The notes beneath the pieces were generated by a model. The model was not told where the DNA came from, made no database searches, and worked only from the letters and a program-made list of their open reading frames with translations. This document shows, in pieces, positions 27,259 to 34,561 of a stretch of 64,000 nt of DNA; position 1 is the first letter of the stretch, and every line of letters begins with the position of its first letter. Origin of the DNA: Ideonella alba (GTDB lineage Bacteria > Pseudomonadota > Gammaproteobacteria > Burkholderiales > Burkholderiaceae_C). The stretch covers positions 402,797 to 466,796 of the forward strand of contig NZ_JAGQDF010000003.1 in NCBI RefSeq assembly GCF_018069875.1. The letters are read 5' to 3'. Position numbers and translations under genes: made by a program.

Positions 27259-27764
27259 TATGGGCTTTCTTCGCGAGCAATGAAGGTGGCTGCCCTGCCC
27301 CGCACGACAGAATTCGAAGGAACGCTCTTGGTGACGATGGCCCCGGCGCCAATCAGTACGTTGTCGCCAATCTCAATATCACCGATTATAAGAGCTCCTG
27401 CACCAATATCGACATTGCTCCCTATGCGCGGTGATGGGCCCTGAGTTCCATCGGCCAGCGTCTTACACCCTATGGTTACGCTGTGCTTTATTCGGCAGTT
27501 ATTCCCAATTCTGCAATGCTTATTGATGACGATCCCGAAGCCGTGGTCAATCTGAAGATTATTCCCAATCTGAGTTGCGGCCGGAATCTCGTACGACCAA
27601 ACTAGTTCGCAAAATATCCGATAAATTATTAGAACAGGAACCGCCCATACTGCGTGAAGCGGTGCCTTCTTCCTGCACCTCGAGGCGACGTTAGCAACTC
27701 GATACAGCGAGACCATTATCGCCCCGCGGGGGCGATCGGCGAAATCTTGAAGAAGCGGCCACAT
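27258..27764 (-). CDS. wcaB: WcaB-like serine-acetyltransferase-type acetyltransferase
   Basis: The 168-residue CysE-like protein has hexapeptide repeats: IGNNLQIDHGFGIVINKHCR, IKHSVTIGCK and IGDIEIGDNVLIGAGAIVTK, with an active-site-type His in DHGFG. It is short and lacks the N-terminal domain of housekeeping CysE, as does WcaB. Context makes an O-acetyltransferase for the exopolysaccharide the best call. It starts 2 bp after the wcaC-like stop. Confidence 0.85.
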   Translation of the reverse strand: MWPLLQDFADRPRGAIMVSLYRVANVASRCRKKAPLHAVWAVPVLIIYRIFCELVWSYEIPAATQIGNNLQIDHGFGIVINKHCRIGNNCRIKHSVTIGCKTLADGTQGPSPRIGSNVDIGAGALIIGDIEIGDNVLIGAGAIVTKSVPSNSVVRGRAATFIAREESP

Positions 27765-27766
27765 AT

Positions 27767-28993
27767 TTAACCCAACAAGCGACTATAGAGGTCTTGGTAG
27801 GCGCTCACCATTGCTTTCGATGAAAAAGCGTTGCGTGCTGTCGAAGCAAGACTCTGTCTGTCACTGTAGGCTGTAATTTCTCGCGTCCAGGTGCTATTCT
27901 GAATGCATCGAACAAAGGCTTCTTCGGAGAGACTTGCCGCTCCAACGTAGTTCAACACTTCGCCAGCTGCAGGGCTGTCTGTCGCAAGTACGGGCAGCCC
28001 ACAGCAAAGAGCCTCACAGATCGTTAAGGGGAAATTGTCGACCTTTGAGGTAAAGAGTAATGCATCGGCCTTGGTGTACTCATCGACGAGGCGCGAACGA
28101 TCGTGAAGTTCACCTAGATTCAGTACGTTTGGCCCCGTGAATGGTGAGTTCTTTCCAATGGTGGTTAACTTGACGCCCGAAAATCTAATAACTCTCTCTA
28201 TCAGCGCGTGGTTTGTCTTCCCTGCATAAGCTAGGTCATGAGCAACAACAAGCAAATGTATCGGAGTAGTGGTGTCGTCGCGAATACACCCGCTAGCGGC
28301 TAAGTCGGAAATCGGCTTGAGCCTCTCCTCTATCGACGAAGAGATGGAATTGGGAATGCGCGCGCACTTACAATTTGGAAAGACACTGCGGAAATCATTT
28401 AGTAAGTGCTCCGAAGGCGAAACGTATGTGCACTGCGATGAAATATTAGTGAGCTCGGATTGGCGAGTTGCACGCTCTCTTCGTGAGAAGTCAAGAATTG
28501 AGGGTGGATAGTTCTCGCCCGATTTGCATCTACCACAGCCATCCTTCCAAGAATCGCAGCCATCCAAAAACGCACACCTACCTGTAACCGCCCAATGATC
28601 ATGTAAGGTCCAGACAATGGGTTTCCCCAATCGTTCCAATGCGGTTAGAAACTGACGGTATTGAAGAAAATAGCTGTGGATGACGTGTAGATGAACGAGA
28701 TCAGAATGCTCGGCCAATGATTTCAGGCGCGAAAGGCTGGGAGTATTAGGAAATGAAGGGTCGCTGCCTATCAGTCTATTCTGGGCGAAGAGGAACGCCG
28801 TAGAAAACCGGTCACCGACCATAACCACGTTCCGAAAAGCACCCTCAGATACATGGCGCTTGACACCTTTCGAATAGCCGTATGCGAAAGTGCTATTGAA
28901 TCGGTCTCGGTCAAGACCTTGATGTAGCGCTAGCGCTACCTGCGCCGCGCCTCCTTCAGTCAGTCGAACATTGACCTGGAGAATCTTCTTCAT
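27767..28993 (-). CDS. wcaC: WcaC-like glycosyltransferase (GT4)
   Basis: The 408-residue GT-B enzyme matches WcaC block by block: ILQVNVRLTEGGAAQVAL at the start, HVIHSYFLQ, VWTLHDHWAVTGRCAFLDGC near residue 125 and NYPPSILD, followed by the GT4 nucleotide-sugar site TKADALLFTSKVDNFPLTIC. ATG 28993 is chosen because the family starts MKKILQVN; the frame extends upstream without homology. The ATG overlaps the wzx stop as ATGA. Confidence 0.9.
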   Translation of the reverse strand: MKKILQVNVRLTEGGAAQVALALHQGLDRDRFNSTFAYGYSKGVKRHVSEGAFRNVVMVGDRFSTAFLFAQNRLIGSDPSFPNTPSLSRLKSLAEHSDLVHLHVIHSYFLQYRQFLTALERLGKPIVWTLHDHWAVTGRCAFLDGCDSWKDGCGRCKSGENYPPSILDFSRRERATRQSELTNISSQCTYVSPSEHLLNDFRSVFPNCKCARIPNSISSSIEERLKPISDLAASGCIRDDTTTPIHLLVVAHDLAYAGKTNHALIERVIRFSGVKLTTIGKNSPFTGPNVLNLGELHDRSRLVDEYTKADALLFTSKVDNFPLTICEALCCGLPVLATDSPAAGEVLNYVGAASLSEEAFVRCIQNSTWTREITAYSDRQSLASTARNAFSSKAMVSAYQDLYSRLLG

Positions 28994-30222
28994 TTGGCAG
29001 TTAAGGTTGCTGCAGGCAAGTGTAGGAATAGCATGGCGACAACAAGGGTTTCCCAGATTGCCATTGCTAGGACAGCGTAATGAAGACCGAGGACATCCAT
29101 AAGGGGCACTGAGAGAAGACCAACTGCTGCCGTGCAGCACCAAATTGCCAACGTAAGCCGTCGCCCGCGAACTACATCGGGGGACAATATACTCATGGCA
29201 TAAGCCAGAATTATTGCAGGGACCGCTCCGATAGATCCAAGTCGCCAACACCAAATAGCAGTGTCTGACAGTGGGTAGTTTGCGAGCTCAAGTATCTGCT
29301 GTGTAGCGAGAAACGATGGTAGAAGGACGGTGCTAGCCACTATGCTCAAGATGATGAAGACGAATCTTCTCTTTACCCTATAAACTGATGCCAGCCTTGC
29401 TGACTCCTCCACAGAAAAATGATAGGCGGCAAAGGCGGCGAGGACGGGGTTTATTATTTGCCAAACGACTGTTCTGATCTTGTCTATCAGCGAGTATAGT
29501 GCGATTAGTGCTTTATCATCATGGCCGGCTAAAAGCGACGGTATGACCACGGTTATTGGCACTGAAGCTGCTCGCCTAGACAGCTGCGCAAGCCCCATGC
29601 GCCAAAGATCGATAAGACCGTTGCGGGTTGATCCTGAACTGCGGCAGATGGCGTCGTTGCTGAAACAGTACCGTCGATACAAGAAAAGAGAGGAGCAGAG
29701 TGAGATTGCGGCGTTAGATAGGAAATATATCCAAGCATCAGATTCAACCCTAACAAACAGCAAAACTGTGAAAAGGTGTATGCCTCTACTTGCGATGCCT
29801 AGCAGGCCGTATGTTAGCTGCCCGCCCCTGTGAATGATCAAATATGCAGGTGGTAGGAATGCGGCTAGAACCGCGAGCTGCGATAGGCCGTAGAGATGGA
29901 ATCTTTCACTCGATACTGCTGTAAGCCATACAAAGCCAAGGAGGCTTGCAACCACCCACATTAGAAAATGCAGAAGCAACAATCTGCGGGGTAGTGCGCA
30001 ATCGCCGTCTGACTTCCGCGCCTCAGCAAGAATTTTTGGGCCAACAGTTGAAAGTCCGCAATCTACTACGATTAAGGTCGTGAAAGAAATTATCTGAATT
30101 AGCGCGAGATCGCCGTATTCATTAGGGCCAAGTGTCTTTAGTAGATGTGGAATCATCAGGATCGGCACTAGCGCGGATGCCGCGTTATATGCCCAATGTA
30201 CGAATACACCGCTCTTGTTCAT
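28990..30222 (-). CDS. wzx: Wzx-type polysaccharide flippase
   Basis: This 410-residue protein has about 12 hydrophobic helices and the MOP-family start VPILMIPHLLKTLGPNEYGD (residues 18-37), typical of O-antigen flippases. It would flip undecaprenyl-linked repeat units across the inner membrane. It overlaps both neighbours by 4 bp (ATGA), showing a tightly coupled operon. The base composition is low-GC like the rest of the island. Confidence 0.88.
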   Translation of the reverse strand: MNKSGVFVHWAYNAASALVPILMIPHLLKTLGPNEYGDLALIQIISFTTLIVVDCGLSTVGPKILAEARKSDGDCALPRRLLLLHFLMWVVASLLGFVWLTAVSSERFHLYGLSQLAVLAAFLPPAYLIIHRGGQLTYGLLGIASRGIHLFTVLLFVRVESDAWIYFLSNAAISLCSSLFLYRRYCFSNDAICRSSGSTRNGLIDLWRMGLAQLSRRAASVPITVVIPSLLAGHDDKALIALYSLIDKIRTVVWQIINPVLAAFAAYHFSVEESARLASVYRVKRRFVFIILSIVASTVLLPSFLATQQILELANYPLSDTAIWCWRLGSIGAVPAIILAYAMSILSPDVVRGRRLTLAIWCCTAAVGLLSVPLMDVLGLHYAVLAMAIWETLVVAMLFLHLPAATLTAK

Positions 30223-31103
30223 TGGAGTGCGGTTCTTCGTCTCTTGAGGGACCGGTAGAAATCTGAGGCGGCGAAAAATAGTTTTGCGGAGAACGCTCTC
30301 GTAAGCAAGCGGATATCCATAAGCCCCACGAGCGAATGGAGCGAACTCAATGATGCATGTCGAAGTCGAATCCGATAAGCTTCGCGAGCTTGAAGTGTGG
30401 CTCTGCGTATACCAATTGATTCCGCCTCTCGAACATACTCAACCAAGATATCAGGTATATTCCTTACTGACTCTGGATTGGCTAAATGGAGGCGATATAG
30501 CATATCATAGTCAACTGACGCTCTTATATTTGGATTGTACGAAATATTGAAACTGGTGAAGAGCGCTAGTCGAAATGTCGCGGTCGGGTGGGCGAATGGG
30601 TAGCCCCTGCGAAAAGCAATGTGAATATCCCTGGCGGTTATTGGTGCGGCAAACTCGGTTTGAACCTTGCCATCAAGGCCAATTATTCGCATGCTTCCGC
30701 CAAGTACAGCCACTTGCGGATTGATCCTTAGAAATTCCAGTTGACGGTCAAGTCGATCGGGGGTTGGTAAGTCCCCCGCGTCGACAAGCGCGGCAAAGTC
30801 GAACTTTAGTGCCGAAGCTTCGCTTATCAACCGATTCAGGCCGACCGAGATTCCCTTATTGACGTCGTGTCTAAATACATGGCAGATCTCACTGAATTCC
30901 GTTCCTGCCAAGTCTATAGGTTCTTTACTGCCGTCGTCGACGATCAGTATCTTATTGGGCTTGGTCCTGGAGTTCGCAATAGCGCCTAGCGTCCTCAGCA
31001 AGCCAGCCTTGTTGTTGTATACGGGAATGATGTAGCAAACTTTGGATTCGTGTTGCGTATTACCTGAGGCTGCCATTTTTCTAACTTCGGGAATACTTTC
31101 CAT
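30219..31103 (-). CDS. Family 2 glycosyltransferase at the wcaA position
   Basis: The 294-residue GT-A enzyme has CYIIPVYNNKAGLLRTL (near residue 22), KILIVDDGSKEP, NKGISVGLNRLI, the metal-site-like FAALVDAGDLPTPDRL, and ASVDYDMLYRLHLANPE in the acceptor region. It is the first gene of the AT-rich block after gmd. Similarity to WcaA itself is not clear by eye, so only the family is stated. ATG 31103 or the in-frame ATG nine codons later could be used. Confidence 0.85.
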   Translation of the reverse strand: MESIPEVRKMAASGNTQHESKVCYIIPVYNNKAGLLRTLGAIANSRTKPNKILIVDDGSKEPIDLAGTEFSEICHVFRHDVNKGISVGLNRLISEASALKFDFAALVDAGDLPTPDRLDRQLEFLRINPQVAVLGGSMRIIGLDGKVQTEFAAPITARDIHIAFRRGYPFAHPTATFRLALFTSFNISYNPNIRASVDYDMLYRLHLANPESVRNIPDILVEYVREAESIGIRRATLQAREAYRIRLRHASLSSLHSLVGLMDIRLLTRAFSAKLFFAASDFYRSLKRRRTALQ

Positions 31104-31157
31104 GGTTGCTATCTTTGGTCAGGCCGGAAAGGTCAATTCTCGATCATGGTTGATTGC

Positions 31158-32303
31158 TCATTCATGATGGTCATATGCTTGAAATCCGGCTAGTTTGACG
31201 AGGCTATCTTTGCGAGCTGTAAGATAATCGGCTTCAACCATCTCCTTGACTAGTTCAGCCAAACTTGTGCGGGGAGACCAGCCAAGCTTTTCTTTGGCTT
31301 TTTTCGGGTCGCCAAGCAGTGTCTCAACTTCGGTGGGGCGGTAATACCGCGGGTCGACCTTAACGATCACGTCGCCGGGTTTGCATTTGGCTTTGATCTC
31401 ACCGCCCACCGGCTGTACAGCTTGCACAATGCCTACTTCCATTTCCGCCTCGCCTTCGAAAGCGAGCGTGATGCCAAGTTCTTTCGCCGCAAAGTCGACA
31501 AACTGCCTCACGCTGTACTGCACACCAGTGGCAATCACGAAGTCCTCTGCTTGCTGCTGTTGAAGCATCAGCCACTGCATCTCGATGTAGTCGCGCGCGT
31601 GGCCCCAGTCCCGTAGAGCGCTCAGGTTGCCCAGATACAGGCAATCTTGAAGACCTAGTGCAATTCGGCTGATAGCGCGAGTGATCTTGCGGGTGACGAA
31701 TGTTTCGCCTCGCAGCGGGCTTTCGTGGTTGAAGAGAATGCCGTTGCAGGCGTAGATGCCGTAGGCCTCTCGGTAGTTGACGGTGATCCAGTAGGCGTAC
31801 ATCTTCGCCACCGCGTAGGGGCTGCGCGGGTAGAAGGGTGTGGTTTCCTTTTGGGGGATCTCCTGCACCAGACCGTAGAGCTCACTGGTGCTGGCCTGGT
31901 AGAAGCGGGTCTTCTTGGTCAGGCCCAGGATGCGAATGGCCTCCAGGATGCGCAGCGCGCCAATGCCGTCGGCGTTCGCGGTGTACTCGGGCTCTTCGAA
32001 CGAGACCGCCACATGGCTCTGCGCTGCCAGGTTGTAGATCTCGTCGGGTTGCACCTTCTGGATGATCCGCACCAGGCTGGTGGAGTCGGTCAGATCGCCG
32101 TAGTGCAGGATGAACTTGCGGCCGTCCACATGCGGGTCCTGGTACAGGTGGTCGATGCGGTCGGTGTTGAACAGGCTGCTGCGGCGCTTGATGCCGTGCA
32201 CTTCATAGCCCTTCTTCAGCAGGAACTCTGCAAGGTAGGCGCCGTCTTGGCCAGTCACGCCGGTGATCAGGGCAATCTTCTTGGAGGGGGTTTCAGTGGT
32301 CAT
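31158..32303 (-). CDS. gmd: GDP-mannose 4,6-dehydratase
   Basis: The 381-residue SDR enzyme makes GDP-4-keto-6-deoxymannose, the substrate of fcl. The NADP site [18 protein letters not shown] is at residues 11-28, and the catalytic YxxxK is in [15 protein letters not shown] near 160. The N-terminal two thirds of the gene are GC-rich, but the last ~500 bp (below about 31,690) have AT-rich codons, so the second edge of the exchanged island lies inside this gene. The product is full length. Confidence 0.95.
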   Translation of the reverse strand: MTTETPSKKIALITGVTGQDGAYLAEFLLKKGYEVHGIKRRSSLFNTDRIDHLYQDPHVDGRKFILHYGDLTDSTSLVRIIQKVQPDEIYNLAAQSHVAVSFEEPEYTANADGIGALRILEAIRILGLTKKTRFYQASTSELYGLVQEIPQKETTPFYPRSPYAVAKMYAYWITVNYREAYGIYACNGILFNHESPLRGETFVTRKITRAISRIALGLQDCLYLGNLSALRDWGHARDYIEMQWLMLQQQQAEDFVIATGVQYSVRQFVDFAAKELGITLAFEGEAEMEVGIVQAVQPVGGEIKAKCKPGDVIVKVDPRYYRPTEVETLLGDPKKAKEKLGWSPRTSLAELVKEMVEADYLTARKDSLVKLAGFQAYDHHE

Positions 32304-32350
32304 GGGTTCTCGTTCAGAAAACTATTGGGATGAGTGATGGCTATGGAGGG

Positions 32351-33613
32351 CTATGCGCTTTCGGCGGTCAGCTGATCCGGAAGCGGGGCGCCGGCAATGC
32401 TGGCCCTGCACTGGGCGACAAACTGGTTCAGGACTTCCTGTGTGCCAAGGCGAGCCACGGCGTAGGCCCGTGCGGCCTGGCCCAGAAGTGCGCGCTCGGT
32501 TGGCTGGTGGGCTAGACGGACAATGCCCGTGGCCAGGTCTTCTGCGCTTCCCGGTTCACACAGAACGCCACAGCGAGCCACCACGTAGGCCACTTCGGAA
32601 TCCGGGCGCGCAGTCGTCACCACGGGCCGTCCGCTGGACAGCATGGCGGTCAACTTGGAAGGCATCACGAGGTCGGCCACTTCGGGGTCTTGTGGCAGCA
32701 GGTGAATGTCCGCCATGCCCAGCAGTTCGGGCACGCGTTCCTTGGGTTGCAGCGGCAACATGCGAACGTTGGGCAACCCTGCGCAGGCGGACTCAAGCGC
32801 GGGCTTGGTGACCCCGTCACCACAGATCACGACCACCACGTTCGGTGCGTCGGTTTGCAGCAGGCGGGCGGCCTCGGGCAGCAGGTGCAGGCCCTGCTTG
32901 GCGCCCAAGGTGCCGCTGAACAAGGCCACCACCTGATCGTCGCTGATGCCCAGTTTCTTCCGGTAGGGGCTGGTACCTTGCCAAGGCGTCACGGCATCCA
33001 CATCCACCCAGTTGGGGAAGAAGGCAATGCGCTCCTTGGCCACGCCTTTCTCGGCGGCGCGTTGCAGCATGCGTTGCGAGATGGTGGACACCACGTCAAA
33101 GCGCCGCATCAACCAGCGCTCGATGCCGGTGACCAGGCGGCGCACCCAGCGGCCCTTCAGCAGGCCCATGTCGAACGCCACATCCACCTCGTAGTCCTGG
33201 ATATGCAGCCACGCCCGCGCGCCGCTCAGCCGCGCTGCCAGCCAGGCGACGGGGGTGCAGGCAAATGCGGGGGCGCACACCCACACCACATCAGGCCGCC
33301 AGGTGGCCTGCCACAGCACCACGGGCGCAGAAGAGATGGCAAAGCTCAGCAGGTGCAGCACGCGCTTCAGCCCGCCGGGCTGCGGTGGCACCCACAGCGG
33401 GCAGCGCCACACCCGGGCGCCGGCCACCTGTTCGGCGCGGTAGGCCGTGGCGCTGTAGCCCGCACCCACGTGCCAGGCCGGGTAGTAGGGCGGCGCCGTC
33501 ACCACCCGCACCTCATGGCCCTGGGCAGCCAGCCACGCGGCCATCTCGCCGGTGTACTTGCCAATGCCTGTGGGTTCCGGCGCGAAATTGATGCCGTAAA
33601 GAAGAATCTTCAA
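32351..33613 (-). CDS. wcaI: WcaI-like glycosyltransferase (GT4)
   Basis: This 420-residue GT-B enzyme begins ILLYGINFAPEPTGIGKYTG, the WcaI signature, followed by VVTAPPYYPAWHV and the C-terminal block IHLLPQDPEVADLVMPSKL. The start codon is TTG at 33613, but its position matches the family start exactly and GGGAG lies 9 bp upstream. It transfers a fucose or other sugar onto the growing lipid-linked unit in colanic acid synthesis. It is 47 bp upstream of gmd in the same direction. Confidence 0.9.
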   Translation of the reverse strand: MKILLYGINFAPEPTGIGKYTGEMAAWLAAQGHEVRVVTAPPYYPAWHVGAGYSATAYRAEQVAGARVWRCPLWVPPQPGGLKRVLHLLSFAISSAPVVLWQATWRPDVVWVCAPAFACTPVAWLAARLSGARAWLHIQDYEVDVAFDMGLLKGRWVRRLVTGIERWLMRRFDVVSTISQRMLQRAAEKGVAKERIAFFPNWVDVDAVTPWQGTSPYRKKLGISDDQVVALFSGTLGAKQGLHLLPEAARLLQTDAPNVVVVICGDGVTKPALESACAGLPNVRMLPLQPKERVPELLGMADIHLLPQDPEVADLVMPSKLTAMLSSGRPVVTTARPDSEVAYVVARCGVLCEPGSAEDLATGIVRLAHQPTERALLGQAARAYAVARLGTQEVLNQFVAQCRASIAGAPLPDQLTAESA

Positions 33614-34165
33614 AAGCTCACACTCCCTGGGTGGGGCTCAAGCAGAACCCGTGCCGATGCGCCGGGTGCCCGCCTCCTGAGGAGGCATGACCTCTAGTCC
33701 GTCTCGGCCGGGGCATCGAAAATCCCCACGCCAAAACCCGTCAATCTTACCGACCTTTGCTGTGACAAAGCCGTGTCGGCAGCGGGGCTCCTCCTTTGTG
33801 CTGAGGGGCGCATCACGCGGCTGCCCCTGGGCGCTCACCGGCGCCAAGCCTGGCCCACTGCCGCGCACAGTCGGGCGCCTGGCTGCGTCGTTCGGGGGCG
33901 AGGGTGGCCGCGCAATGGCAGTGACTCGTCAATTCTGTGGATCACCGGCAGGGCGCCAGGGGGCGATGATTCGGCGGCTGGCGTGGGGCTGCCCTGCCCC
34001 TACAGGTGACCCATGCCTCGGGTGCCGCCCCGCACCAATGCCGCTCGGCAGCGGGTCACCAGGCCAGGGCGGCGTGCGCGGATGGCGCGGCAATCCGTGA
34101 ACCATGTCGCACTGCAGCAACCTGTGGGGCGCAAACTAGGGGTGGTGGGTGATGGCTGGTTCACT

Positions 34166-34183
34166 AACATGCGCTCACATGTT
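34166..34183. promoter_or_regulatory. Inverted repeat AACATG-N6-CATGTT, candidate activator site
   Basis: A perfect 6-6-6 inverted repeat ends 21 bp before the sigma-54-like -24 element at 34205. It differs in sequence from the repeat near 20295, so the same regulator for both is not shown. Confidence 0.35.
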
Positions 34184-34204
34184 GAGCCGGCGTCGGACTG
34201 TGTC

Positions 34205-34220
34205 TGGCGCGAATATCGCA
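34205..34220 (+). promoter_or_regulatory. Sigma-54-type -24/-12 promoter for the small secreted protein
   Basis: TGGCGCGAATATCGCA keeps the GG-N10-GC spacing and matches TGGCACG-N4-TTGCW except at two positions. The expected start of transcription leaves a leader of about 60 nt before the ATG at 34293. Confidence 0.6.
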
Positions 34221-34292
34221 TAAGCCTGTCAGGTGTAGGTCTGCTACACTCCGGCTAAAGTGTGTTTTCAAAGCTGAGGGAGTCTTCTCATC

Positions 34293-34544
34293 ATGAACGT
34301 CAAGCAACTGTTGGTGGGTCTGTCCGCCGTGGCCATGCTGGCCTTTGGTTCGGGCGCGCATGCGGCCGTGGTCGTGAAGCAGACCGGTGCCACTCAGGCG
34401 TCGCAGTCGGCCGATGCCGGCACCACCGCCAAGATCCCGCGCACGCCTGAAGAGCGTTGCGCCAAGCGCCCGGCCGACAAGCAGACCAAGTGCCTGTGCA
34501 AGCGCGGCGTGACCCTGCCGGATTGCCCGCCCAGCAACAGCTGA
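34293..34544 (+). CDS. Small secreted Cys-containing protein (83 aa)
   Basis: The protein has a clear Sec signal (MNVKQLLVGLSAVAMLAFGS, cleavage after AHA near residue 24). It releases a ~59-residue basic chain with four Cys in its last third (ERCAKRP, KCLCKRG, DCPPS), which may form two disulfides. GAGGGAG lies 11 bp before the ATG. A sigma-54-like promoter is upstream and a strong terminator 62 bp after the stop, so it can form its own transcript. No family is recognised. The setting between exopolysaccharide genes suggests a matrix or signalling role, as inference only. Confidence 0.72.
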   Translation: MNVKQLLVGLSAVAMLAFGSGAHAAVVVKQTGATQASQSADAGTTAKIPRTPEERCAKRPADKQTKCLCKRGVTLPDCPPSNS

Positions 34545-34561
34545 ACCGTCTGGTCTGAAGG

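Larger units (their letters stand above)
33614..34292. other. Long regulatory/non-coding region between wcaI and a small secreted protein gene
   Basis: No gene is supported in these 679 bp between divergent genes. The right end carries the inverted repeat at 34166 and the sigma-54-type promoter at 34205. An imperfect dyad CTTTG-CTGTGA-CAAAG lies near 33758-33773. The size and divergent layout suggest a control region. Confidence 0.6.

Noticed and set aside
23680..31690. Genomic island integrated at a tRNA by an integrase
   Set aside because: No tRNA, attachment repeat or integrase is seen at either edge; the change in composition lies inside fcl and gmd, which fits homologous exchange.
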